A stretch of DNA of 64,000 nucleotides from Bacteroidales bacterium. Its GTDB lineage: Bacteria; Bacteroidota; Bacteroidia; Bacteroidales; Lentimicrobiaceae. The stretch lies in the NCBI GenBank assembly GCA_016709025.1, contig JADJEQ010000022.1, forward strand, positions 1 through 64,000. Direction: 5' to 3'. Position numbers and translations under genes: made by a program. The notes below the pieces were generated by a model, which ran no database searches, was not told the origin of the DNA, and saw nothing but the letters and a program-made list of their open reading frames with translations. Below are positions 45,069-53,672 of the stretch, one piece after another (positions within the stretch are counted from its first letter, which is position 1; each line of letters starts with the position of its first letter).

Positions 45069-46082
45069 TTAATGGTTCTGATTTCCGGGAATATCTTTTA
45101 TTTCTTCTTTTCGGTTGGCTTCGCTGATTGCAGGGGCCTCTGACGAGTTCATGATGATTGTTCTGGCATATGTCAGGCTCAATTCATTTTCAGCTCCGAT
45201 GGGTTGTCCTTTGGCAAATTTTGCCAGATCGGCAAGTGTGAGCACCTTACGCAGATCACCCATTGATGAGTACTCGGAAAGGTAATCTTTCATGACGGAA
45301 AGGATCTCTTCACTGGTCATTTCGGAAGCATTCACACCGAATCTTTTTTCGAAATATTCACGCAGAATATCAGTCAGTCGGGTGTAGTATTCCTTTACCT
45401 GACCCTTTTGCCAAACCTGTTCTCTGCGCAATTCTTCCAGCATTTCGAGCGCAATAACGTGAGGTGGTTTTTGTGGTTTTGACGGTAAACTGATCAGGGG
45501 TTTGTTCTTCTTCCTGTTTTTGATATAAAACCAGATCAAACTTCCCAACAAGCCCAGAGCTACCAGCAGTAGCAGCCATGGCAGAAAATCGCGCAGGGTA
45601 TAAGGAGCCGTCAGAATAGGTTTGATATCTTTAATATCTTTGGCAATATCAACTTTCAAACCCTGAACTTCTAAAAGTACAGCTTCGCTTTTTAATTCAA
45701 CCGGCCCCTGTCCCACGGCAGTCACTTTAAAGGCGATGGGAGGCAATACTACAAAGCCGGTATCGAAAGAAGTGATGGTAAGGTTCTGCCTGAGTAACAG
45801 TTTATTTCCACCTTTCACACCGGTTGTATCAATGGGATTTTTAGATAATATTTCAATGGAACGGGTAATGGTATCGCCAAATACAGGCCATTCAACCAGG
45901 GCGCCTTTTTCTGTTTCCAGTTCAATGGTTATTCCTACCCGGCTACCGATCAAAAACTTTGTACTATCAGGAATAACTTTCTGGGCCTGAACCAACACCG
46001 GAATGATCGATGCAAATCCGGCCAGCAGAATTGTTATTCCAATTATGATCAATTTACCAGGATTATTTCCCTTTTTCCCCAT
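45069..46082 (-). CDS. BatA-upstream membrane protein of the bat cluster
   Basis: A 337-residue protein with a signal peptide (GITILLAGFASIIPVLVQAQ) and an extracytoplasmic beta domain (about 35-155). One membrane helix is at about 170-190 (FLPWLLLLVALGLLGSLIWFYI). The cytoplasmic helical tail contains HVIALEMLEELRREQVWQKGQVKEYYTRLTDILREYFEKRF. A gene of this build regularly sits between DUF58 and batA in Bacteroidota. No individual function is known. The tail resembles the DUF4381/BatD C-terminal segment and may contact MoxR or the VWA subunits. Confidence 0.85.
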   Translation of the reverse strand: MGKKGNNPGKLIIIGITILLAGFASIIPVLVQAQKVIPDSTKFLIGSRVGITIELETEKGALVEWPVFGDTITRSIEILSKNPIDTTGVKGGNKLLLRQNLTITSFDTGFVVLPPIAFKVTAVGQGPVELKSEAVLLEVQGLKVDIAKDIKDIKPILTAPYTLRDFLPWLLLLVALGLLGSLIWFYIKNRKKNKPLISLPSKPQKPPHVIALEMLEELRREQVWQKGQVKEYYTRLTDILREYFEKRFGVNASEMTSEEILSVMKDYLSEYSSMGDLRKVLTLADLAKFAKGQPIGAENELSLTYARTIIMNSSEAPAISEANRKEEIKDIPGNQNH

Positions 46083-46104
46083 TTTTTCTTAGCTCTGATA
46101 AATG

Positions 46105-46980
46105 TTATTTGCGTGCTCCCCTTACTTTAAAGAGCCCCAACAATGGCTTTACATAGTCTTCGCCTGTCGCAATCCGGGCAAAATCGACGCCGCTTTTCCT
46201 GAATGCCTGATCGAGCATGGACAAACGTTTTGCAGCATGATTCCTGTAATAATTTCTGACAGTTTTGCTTGAAGTGTCAACCCATATACTTTCACCTGCC
46301 TCTTTATTAAAGAGCCTCACGAGTCCCATGTCTGGAATTTCCTGATCACGTACATCGTAAATATGGAGTGCAACGAGATCGTGTTTTCTACCAGCTATTT
46401 TCAGGGCATCTTCAAACCCGGTATCGATAAAATCGGAAATCAGAAAGGCAGTACACCTTTTCTTCAGCGCATTGGTGAGAAACCTTAACGCCCCGGAAAT
46501 GTCTGTTTTCTGGCTTTCCGGTTTAAAATCAATCAGTTCGCGAATAATGCGCAGGATGTGACTCAGCCCTTTTTTAGGCGGGATAAATTTTTCAATTTTA
46601 TCGCTGAAGAAAATAACCCCTACTTTGTCGTTGTTATGAATGGCTGAGAAAGCCAGGACCGCGGCAATTTCGGTCATCAGGTCTTCTTTTAATCGCTTAC
46701 GCGTACCAAATTCATTTGATCCGCTCACATCGATCAGCAGCGCAACGGTTAATTCGCGCTCTTCGTCAAAAACCTTGATGTAGGGATGGCTGAACCGGGC
46801 TGTTACATTCCAGTCAATGTTCCGGATATCGTCGCCATACTGGTATTCGCGTACTTCACTGAATGCCATTCCCCTTCCCTTGAAAGCACTGTGGTACTGA
46901 CCTGAGAAGATGTGGTTCGACAACCCCCTGGTCTTGATCTCAATCTGGCGTACTTTTTTCAGAATTTCGCTGGTTTCCAT
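46105..46980 (-). CDS. DUF58 domain protein of the moxR-bat cluster
   Basis: A cytoplasmic protein of about 291 residues with the DUF58 signature YHSAFKGRGMAFSEVREYQYGDDIRNIDWNVTAR. A VWA-like fold follows (LLIDVSGSNEFG, then DKVGVIFFSDKIEKFIPPKKG). DUF58 proteins are partners of MoxR ATPases. The longest frame starts at a TTG; the ATG at 46980 (METSEILKKVRQIEIKTRGL) is preferred. The gap to moxR (195 bases) is filled with repeat words. Confidence 0.92.
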   Translation of the reverse strand: METSEILKKVRQIEIKTRGLSNHIFSGQYHSAFKGRGMAFSEVREYQYGDDIRNIDWNVTARFSHPYIKVFDEERELTVALLIDVSGSNEFGTRKRLKEDLMTEIAAVLAFSAIHNNDKVGVIFFSDKIEKFIPPKKGLSHILRIIRELIDFKPESQKTDISGALRFLTNALKKRCTAFLISDFIDTGFEDALKIAGRKHDLVALHIYDVRDQEIPDMGLVRLFNKEAGESIWVDTSSKTVRNYYRNHAAKRLSMLDQAFRKSGVDFARIATGEDYVKPLLGLFKVRGARK

Positions 46981-46995
46981 ATCTGTTTTGTTCAA

Positions 46996-47175
46996 AAGTA
47001 TTTAAAACCTGCGCCATAAGCAGCCGCAGCGGGCATACTTTTTATTTTTTACTTTTATCTTCTTTTTGCCAACTGTCAATCGGTAACTGCTAACAGCCAC
47101 CTGCCTTCGCGGATACTTTTTACTTTTTAAGCTTCGGCTGCGCTCAGCTCATCGCTTTAGACTTTTTACTTGCCC
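46996..47175. repeat. TTTTTACTT and CTTTAGA words with dispersed motif
   Basis: 47037-47057 and 47116-47128 hold TTTTTACTTTT words, 47131-47150 a copy of the TTCGGCTGCGCTCAGC motif and 47156-47172 CTTTAGACTTTTTACTT. It interrupts the moxR-bat operon between moxR and the DUF58 gene. Confidence 0.65.
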
Positions 47176-48168
47176 CTAGGGAACTTCGACGGTATTGAGA
47201 ATTTCGTTGATGATATCCGAGGTAGTAATATTTTCGGCTTCAGCTTCATATGTCAACCCGATACGGTGTCTGAGTACATCGTGTGCAATGGCCCTGACAT
47301 CTTCGGGGATAACGTAACCGCGGCGCTTGATAAAGGCATATGCTTTCGCCGCCAAAGCCAGGTTGATGCTGGCCCGGGGAGATGCTCCATATGAAATCAG
47401 ACCTTCAAACTTTTTCAGTTTGTTTTCAGCCGGGAAGCGGGTTGCAAAAACGATGTCGGTGATGTAGTTTTCAATCTTTTCATCAAGGTAAACCTCCCTG
47501 GTAAGATTCCTGGCTTTCAGTATATCTTCCGGTTTGATGATTGGTCTGGTTGAAGGTTGAGTGCCTTCTATATTCTGCCTCATAATCAGTTTTTCCTCTT
47601 CGCGGGTAGGGTAACCGATCACCACCTTCAACATAAAACGGTCAATCTGGGCTTCCGGCAGGGGGTAAGTACCTTCCTGCTCTATCGGGTTTTGGGTAGC
47701 CAGGACGAGGAACGGTTCTGAAAGCGGATAGGTCTGATCACCGATGGTCACCTGCTTCTCCTGCATGGCTTCAAGCAAGGCGCTCTGCACTTTGGCCGGA
47801 GAGCGGTTAATTTCATCTGCAAGAATGAAATTGGCAAATATGGGCCCCTTTCTTACCACAAACTCCTCTTTGCGTTGACTATAGATCATCGTTCCGATCA
47901 GGTCGGCAGGGAGTAGGTCGGGTGTAAATTGTATGCGGCTGAAATGCGCATCAATGGTATTGGCCAGAGATTTGATTGCCAGTGTCTTTGCCAGGCCTGG
48001 AACTCCTTCAAGCAGGATATGTCCGTTAGAAAGCAACCCGATCAGCAAACGTTCAACCATCTGTTTCTGGCCAACGATCACTTTATGCATTTCCATTTCA
48101 ATGAGGTCGATAAAAGCACTCTCGCGTTGAATGCGTTCATTCAGTTCCTTGATATCCGTCTCAATCAT
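47176..48168 (-). CDS. moxR: MoxR-family AAA+ ATPase
   Basis: A 330-residue ATPase with Walker A GVPGLAKT (about 56-63), Walker B ILADEINRSPAKVQSALLEAMQEKQV, sensor 1 LATQNPIEQEGTYPLPEAQIDRFMLKV and the C-terminal lid with ISYGASPRASINLALAAKAYAF. MoxR ATPases act as chaperones for VWA-domain partners, here BatA, BatB and the DUF58 protein. It is the first gene of the cluster. A TATTTTTG box at 48186-48193 lies 17 bases upstream of the ATG. Confidence 0.95.
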   Translation of the reverse strand: MIETDIKELNERIQRESAFIDLIEMEMHKVIVGQKQMVERLLIGLLSNGHILLEGVPGLAKTLAIKSLANTIDAHFSRIQFTPDLLPADLIGTMIYSQRKEEFVVRKGPIFANFILADEINRSPAKVQSALLEAMQEKQVTIGDQTYPLSEPFLVLATQNPIEQEGTYPLPEAQIDRFMLKVVIGYPTREEEKLIMRQNIEGTQPSTRPIIKPEDILKARNLTREVYLDEKIENYITDIVFATRFPAENKLKKFEGLISYGASPRASINLALAAKAYAFIKRRGYVIPEDVRAIAHDVLRHRIGLTYEAEAENITTSDIINEILNTVEVP

Positions 48169-48185
48169 AATGTTAATTTTTTCTG

Positions 48186-48193
48186 CAAAAATA
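48186..48193 (-). promoter_or_regulatory. Possible -7 box of the moxR-bat cluster
   Basis: TATTTTTG on the minus strand, full match to TAnnTTTG, 17 bases before the moxR ATG. No matching -33 element. Confidence 0.38.
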
Positions 48194-48289
48194 CTCAGGG
48201 CATTGGTTATCCGCTATTGGCGCGGTGTTAAAAATTGTTAATCGATTCTTAATAAACTATAAAGGAAGGTTGGTTCGTTGGATAAACTG

Positions 48290-49163
48290 ATTTCGGTAGT
48301 TGATTTCGGATTTCGGATTGCTGAATTAGGATTTCGGATTGCTAAATTTCCAATTTCAAAAATCGAAATTCCAAATCCCATTTTCTTACTTCTTACTTCT
48401 TTCTTCTTTCATCCGACCTCCGACTTCCGACCTCTGACTTCAGATTTCGGAATTCGGATTGTGCCAGGTAGGGGCGAGGGACGTGAAATAGGGACGAGGG
48501 ACGGAACATTGGAGACAAGGGGACAAGGAGAGATTTCGGATTTCGGATTTCGGAATTCGGATTGTTGAATTTCCAATTTCTAAAATCGAAATTCCAAATT
48601 CCATTTTCTTACTTCTTACCTCCGACCTCCGACCTCTGACTTCAGATTTCGGAATTCGGATTGTGCCAGGTAGGGGCGAGGGACGAGCCTGCCCGCCGCA
48701 GAGCAGCGAAGGAGGGGGACGAGGGACGGAACATTGGAGACTAGTGGACAAGGAGAGATTTCGGATTTCGGATTTCGGATTTCGGATTGCTGAATTTCCA
48801 ATTTCTAAAATCGAATTTCCAAATTCCATTTTCTTACATCCGACCTCTGACCTCTGACTTCAGATTTCGGAATTCGGATTGTGCCAGGTAGGGGCGAGGG
48901 ACGTGAAATAGGGACGAGGGACGGAACATTGGAGACAAGGGGACAAGGAGAGATTTCGGAATTCGGATTTCGGAATTCGGATTGCTGAATTTCTAATTTC
49001 TAAAATCGAAATTCCAAATTCCATTTTCTTACTTCTTACTTCTTACTTCTTTCATCCGACCTCCGACCTCCGACTTCGACATCTGACTTCCGACCTCCGA
49101 CCTCCGACTTCCGACACTCCGACTTCCGACCTCTGACCTCTGACCTCCGACCTCCTCCTCAGG
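48290..49163. repeat. Large repeat block with three copies of a unit of about 200-218 bases
   Basis: The landmark TTCGGATTGTGCCAGGTAGG recurs in units whose CAGATTTCGG starts lie at 48441, 48643 and 48861, with a partial fourth tail to about 49060. Each unit holds GGATTTC heptamers, GGGACGAGGGACG words, ACATTGGAGAC, an AATTTCTAAAATCGAAATTCC stretch and CTTACTT/CCGACCT heptamers. 49060-49160 is a pure CCGACCTCCGACTTC tract. The block separates the convergent moxR leader and the C1 peptidase end. Open frames inside are repeat translation only. Confidence 0.88.
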
Positions 49164-50357
49164 CTAAATTTTCAATTTCCTCCTGATTGCATCGGGTATC
49201 GCATCTTTATGTATCATAATAGCGATCGTATTTAACATGAAATAAGCTTTCGACATGTTCAGGTAGCCGCCGGTTGAGTTGCTGTTGGCGGCCCAGGAGT
49301 TTTTGGTAATGAAATAATTGTTGCCGTTCTGATCCGAAACAAGGCCGGTGAGATGCATCAGATGGTCATCCGATGCCTGATAATTATCAAAAGCTTCCTG
49401 ACGCATCTCCTGTGAAATCTCTTTCTCCTTTCCGGGATTCTTAAAATTGTATAGTTCGGCATTTTTCTCTTTTTCGGTCAGTTTTTCCCAGAGCAACCGC
49501 TCAGTGCCCTCAGAGGCTTTCAGGTCTTTATCAGGCACAATTGCTACCCCGTTGCTGTGAGAAAATCCTTTATCGCTCACATCACCATCCCAGCAAACAG
49601 AAAACCCGTTTTTTATCGCATATTCTGCCACAGCATAAAGCTCACCGGCAGGGAGATTGAAATAGTGATCGTGCGACCAGTTGTCGGGAATTTCAAGATC
49701 GAAGAATGTGTAAAACGGATGGTGGGCATATGAAGTCAGTTCAACATAATCCTCCGGTTTAAACCGCGGATAAAGCTTTTCTGACTGAATTTTTTCGGGA
49801 TCCGGAGATTCAGGTAGCGGACCCATGTAAACATCCAACAGCGAATTGCAAGCATCCGGCCATACCAGCGAAAGTTTGCCATCCTGATTTTTTATAACTG
49901 CATCCAGGTATGCCTTCAAAACAGCATCCAGCTCACCATGCTTATGTTTCGGTTCTCCTTTCAATAGTCCCGGATATTCAGCTTCTGTAATAAATCCATA
50001 TTGTTTTACGACATTCAATACATCGTGGGCTTGTCCGCCAGGCCCGAAATTGGCACTTCCATGCAGCCTCACATACCGATTGGCTTTGTCGCGGTAAGCA
50101 TGGTTCACAAAGAACATTTCCGAAATGTCGAGGGTATCATAGCCGAGTCTGAGCAATTCCGATTCAACGAAAGAAGTAGCCGCAAAGCTCCAGCAGGTAC
50201 CTGATTTGTACTGATCCTTAACCGGAGAAGCAGGAATGGTTTTGAGGGTTGTGAATCTGAAACCTTCATTTACGGGAGGATCTGTTTCCTGGGCTACCGA
50301 GATGGAGCAGGCCATAAAACCTGATAAAGTCAGCAGCAATGTGATGTTTTTTATCAT
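49164..50357 (-). CDS. Secreted C1-family (bleomycin hydrolase-like) cysteine peptidase
   Basis: About 397 residues with a signal peptide (MIKNITLLLTLSGFMACSISVAQ). The papain-fold active site is visible: Gln49 and Cys55 in PVKDQYKSGTCWSF, the His in ASDDHLMHLTGLV and the Asn in FITKNSWAANSN. The overall order matches the aminopeptidase C/bleomycin hydrolase group. The export signal suggests a periplasmic or surface role rather than the usual cytosolic one. A frame extends to 50426, but the ATG at 50357 starts the signal peptide. No T9SS tail is present. Confidence 0.9.
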   Translation of the reverse strand: MIKNITLLLTLSGFMACSISVAQETDPPVNEGFRFTTLKTIPASPVKDQYKSGTCWSFAATSFVESELLRLGYDTLDISEMFFVNHAYRDKANRYVRLHGSANFGPGGQAHDVLNVVKQYGFITEAEYPGLLKGEPKHKHGELDAVLKAYLDAVIKNQDGKLSLVWPDACNSLLDVYMGPLPESPDPEKIQSEKLYPRFKPEDYVELTSYAHHPFYTFFDLEIPDNWSHDHYFNLPAGELYAVAEYAIKNGFSVCWDGDVSDKGFSHSNGVAIVPDKDLKASEGTERLLWEKLTEKEKNAELYNFKNPGKEKEISQEMRQEAFDNYQASDDHLMHLTGLVSDQNGNNYFITKNSWAANSNSTGGYLNMSKAYFMLNTIAIMIHKDAIPDAIRRKLKI

Positions 50358-50749
50358 AATCCAACGTTTTATTAAAGAATTAAACAATTGATAATCAATC
50401 AGAATAGCCAATGTTTTGATATGCATTTTAACTGGTTTCTAAATAAATTGAATTGTTGAAATCAGGTCTTTCTGAAGAAGCAAAGGAACAATTTTTCGGG
50501 ATAAAGCATAAAATTTTTAATAATTTTCACCAACGATTGCTAAATTGTTAAATTACCCTACATTTGTTCCCCGAAAACCAGATCGAAAACTGTAATTTAT
50601 TCGTGCGGATTTGTCAGGTTCTGACTGGGTTTTTCAACTTTTTTTTGTTAGTGAAAAGTAGGCCCGGCTTATTGTACTTCAAAAAAAAAGCGTAACTTGT
50701 GCCACTGTTTTACCTGTTGGGAATTTTTTATAAATAAACTACTAAGTAT
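50358..50749. other. Divergent intergenic region with promoter
   Basis: AT-rich and without a gene. Its only clear element is the promoter at 50536-50566, serving the plus-strand gene. Nothing convincing is seen for the divergent peptidase. Confidence 0.5.
50536..50566 (+). promoter_or_regulatory. Bacteroidota-type promoter of the 50750 gene
   Basis: ATTG at 50536-50539 and TACATTTG at 50559-50566 are separated by 19 bases, the consensus spacing for TTTG / TAnnTTTG. This predicts a leader of about 175 bases. Confidence 0.5.
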
Positions 50750-53611
50750 ATGAAAAATAGAAATTTACTCATTGGCTTGCTGGTTTTAATGTTTGGAGCC
50801 GGAGTGTTTGTTTTGTCAACATCTTCCGCATACAGTCAGGTTGTTAATTCTCCTGACAATGTTATTGCTGACGATGGTGCAACTGAAGGATGGAGTTTTC
50901 TATCACAAATCAGGAGCAATCAGGTTACAGGACAAGTAACTCCTTCGGATGTTTTAAAAGCAAGGAATCAGGCAGCCCGTCTAAAGTCTTCAGAGGCATT
51001 GGGACTGAACTGGTTATCAATGGGACCTGACAATTATTCAGGAAGAACAAGAGCCCTGGTTCTCGACAACAGGGTAAGTGACCGTTCTACCATTATTACC
51101 GGCAGTGTTTCAGGTGGGTTATGGAAATCCACGACCCGCGGACTTACCTGGAACCCAATTACAACCGGCGATATTTTACTGAATGTCAGTTGTATGGTAC
51201 AGGCTCCGAATGGCGATATTTACGTTGGTACGGGTGAATCGTTTTCAAGTGGAAGATTTAACCTGTTCAGCGGCTTTATGGGTCACGGAATTTATAAATC
51301 AACCGATGGAAACACCTTTTCAAAACTTGCATCTACCGATCCGGGATCCATCAACAATACGGATGCTGAGTGGGCATTTGTAAATAAGGTTGCAGCCGGG
51401 GAGAACAATAAAGTTTACGCTGCAACCAATGGAGGTTTAAAGGTCTCCAATGACGGTGGTGCTACCTGGACATTGGCAAAAGCTGGTTCAGAATCCCTTT
51501 CTGCTGTTAGTTCAGAAGTAAAAATAGGCCCCGATGGTGCTGTCGCAGCATCAGTAGGTAATAAATTATATATTTCACCTTCCGGCGATGTTAACGGGTT
51601 TGTGCTTCGTTCAACCGGAGTCGGAGCGGATAGCCTGCCAATGGAAAGCATAGCCCGGATTGAAGTTGCATTCGCTCCTTCAGAAGCTTCTACCATCTAT
51701 GCAGTTTTAGTAGCTGATGGTACAAACAGCAGTTACTTGCCTGGTCAGCTTCAGGGCATTTACGTTTCTAAAGATAAAGGATTAACCTGGCGGTTGGTCG
51801 GACCTGGTGCAAGCACCTTATTCAATGTATTTGGTAATACAGCCAATACCGTGCACCGTGGCGATTATTCAGCTACTATTGTTGTTAATGCAACCAATCC
51901 CGACCTCGTTTATCTGGGTGGTGTTGATATTTGGGAAGGTGAAAAAATACAGGAAACCGGCTTCTTTCAATGGCAGCAAAAATCAGTCGGAGATGGCGGT
52001 ACCTATTTTCATACGATTATTCCTGATCCTGTAAACGCAGGAATATTTTACATGGCTTCTGATAAGGGACTTGCATCTTCAGAGGATGGATTATTTTCCT
52101 ACAAAAATCTAAATCGCAATTATCTGACCTCGATGTTCTATACCGTTGCATTTGACGACAAAGGACGTACAATCGGAGGAACACAGGGTGACGGCGTTAT
52201 TTTTCTTGATAAACAAGGCAATACACCTGAAACCGGGAATAAAATTCTTTCAACCTTTACAGGTGGTTCAGTAGCAATGTCGATGATCAATCCAACGTCA
52301 ATGTTCTACTCAAGCAGCGGAGGACTTATGACCCGTTCAGCCGACCTGGGGGTTTCCGAAGCCAATGATTTCGTTCCTGCGGCTATTTCCGGTACAAATG
52401 CAAGTGTATTTATCACCCCATTCGTTTTGTGGGAGAGCTTCGATAACCAGAATTCACGCGATAGTGTTAACTTCATTGCAAAAGACAAGAATTACACAGC
52501 AGGTGAAGAAGTTACAGTTAAAAGTAAAACTGCTTACAACAGCTCAAAAAAGTTTCCATTCAAATATACTCTTACAGCCAATCTGGCAAAAGGCGATTCT
52601 GTAACGGTTAAAGATGTCATATCATCCCGGTTTTTCCTGGGGGTAACCAATGCGGTTTATATGACCAAAGAAGTACTTGATTTCAGCAAAGAGCCGAAAT
52701 TCTTTAAAATAGCAACAATTGTCGGAGTTCCCACTTGTATGGCGTATTCTTCAGATGCCAATTATCTGTTTGTTGGAACTGCTGATGGTAAACTTATTCG
52801 GATAGCCAACATTGCTCTTGCTTATGATTCGATTCGTGCCGATGTCTCAAGTACTGGTTGTATTATTTCGAGTTCGGTGATTCATGAATTCACCGGCCGC
52901 TATGTTACTTCAGTTTCTGTTGATCCGTCTGATGATAACCACCTTATTGTAACCCTTGGTAATTACGGAAACAACGAATACATTTTCCAATCTACCAATG
53001 CTTTGGTTCAAACTCCGGTATTGAGTTCTGTGCAGGGTAACCTACCTGCAATGCCTGTTTATGGCAGTTTAATTGAAATGACCGATACCGACAGGGTGAT
53101 TATTGGAACAGACCTGGGTGTATATACAACAGAATCTTTGGGCTCCAATACCAACTGGACACCCGAGAACAGCGGGATGGGCGCTTTACCGGTAATGATG
53201 GTACGTCAACAAACCATTTCACGTCCGTGGATTGAGGATATTCCAGGTGTAAGTAACTTTGGTGCAATATACATCGCAACTCATGGTAAGGGAATTTACG
53301 AGAACAGGCTTTATGTTGGAATTGACGGACCGGAACAACCGGCGAATAAGGTTAAAAATATGATCAGTGTTTACCCCAATCCGGTGGAGGGAGAAATTAA
53401 TGTAAATCTTGATCTTACTTCAAACAGCAGTGTAACAGCAAAAGTGATCAGTTTAAATGGTGAAATTTCTAAAACTGCTGACTTTGGGTTCCTGGCTAAA
53501 GGTGAACATCAGCTAACCATTGCTTCTGATGGGCTAAGTCAGGGAACTTATTTATTGCAAATCACAGTTGGAAAAGAAATAAAAACTGCCAAATTCGTTG
53601 TTGTAAAATAA
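50750..53611 (+). CDS. T9SS cargo protein with BNR/sortilin-like beta propeller
   Basis: A 953-residue secreted protein. The signal peptide covers about 1-29. The main body is built of BNR/VPS10-like propeller repeats marked by Asp-box type strings (GLWKSTTRGLTWNPI; GIYKSTDGNTFSKL; GLKVSNDGGATWTLA; GIYVSKDKGLTWRLV). The C-terminus is a type A sorting domain (VYPNPVEGEINVNLDLTSN, GTYLLQITVGKEIKTAKFVVVK) that directs export by the type IX system and surface attachment. BNR repeats occur in glycosidases and binding proteins; no catalytic residues are identified, so a binding or adhesive role is only a guess. Confidence 0.88.
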   Translation: MKNRNLLIGLLVLMFGAGVFVLSTSSAYSQVVNSPDNVIADDGATEGWSFLSQIRSNQVTGQVTPSDVLKARNQAARLKSSEALGLNWLSMGPDNYSGRTRALVLDNRVSDRSTIITGSVSGGLWKSTTRGLTWNPITTGDILLNVSCMVQAPNGDIYVGTGESFSSGRFNLFSGFMGHGIYKSTDGNTFSKLASTDPGSINNTDAEWAFVNKVAAGENNKVYAATNGGLKVSNDGGATWTLAKAGSESLSAVSSEVKIGPDGAVAASVGNKLYISPSGDVNGFVLRSTGVGADSLPMESIARIEVAFAPSEASTIYAVLVADGTNSSYLPGQLQGIYVSKDKGLTWRLVGPGASTLFNVFGNTANTVHRGDYSATIVVNATNPDLVYLGGVDIWEGEKIQETGFFQWQQKSVGDGGTYFHTIIPDPVNAGIFYMASDKGLASSEDGLFSYKNLNRNYLTSMFYTVAFDDKGRTIGGTQGDGVIFLDKQGNTPETGNKILSTFTGGSVAMSMINPTSMFYSSSGGLMTRSADLGVSEANDFVPAAISGTNASVFITPFVLWESFDNQNSRDSVNFIAKDKNYTAGEEVTVKSKTAYNSSKKFPFKYTLTANLAKGDSVTVKDVISSRFFLGVTNAVYMTKEVLDFSKEPKFFKIATIVGVPTCMAYSSDANYLFVGTADGKLIRIANIALAYDSIRADVSSTGCIISSSVIHEFTGRYVTSVSVDPSDDNHLIVTLGNYGNNEYIFQSTNALVQTPVLSSVQGNLPAMPVYGSLIEMTDTDRVIIGTDLGVYTTESLGSNTNWTPENSGMGALPVMMVRQQTISRPWIEDIPGVSNFGAIYIATHGKGIYENRLYVGIDGPEQPANKVKNMISVYPNPVEGEINVNLDLTSNSSVTAKVISLNGEISKTADFGFLAKGEHQLTIASDGLSQGTYLLQITVGKEIKTAKFVVVK

Positions 53612-53672
53612 TTCAGGCAAAGTTCCGGGATATTTCCCGACTTGGTTTAACAGAAATTAATAAATCAGAATT

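Noticed and set aside
48440..48857. Open frames within the repeat block on both strands
   Set aside because: They consist of repeated low-complexity peptides and follow the repeat unit, so they are not genes.
48290..49163. Possible CRISPR array
   Set aside because: Repeats are short, imperfect and contiguous or in units of about 200 bases. There are no unique spacers of constant length and no cas genes nearby.
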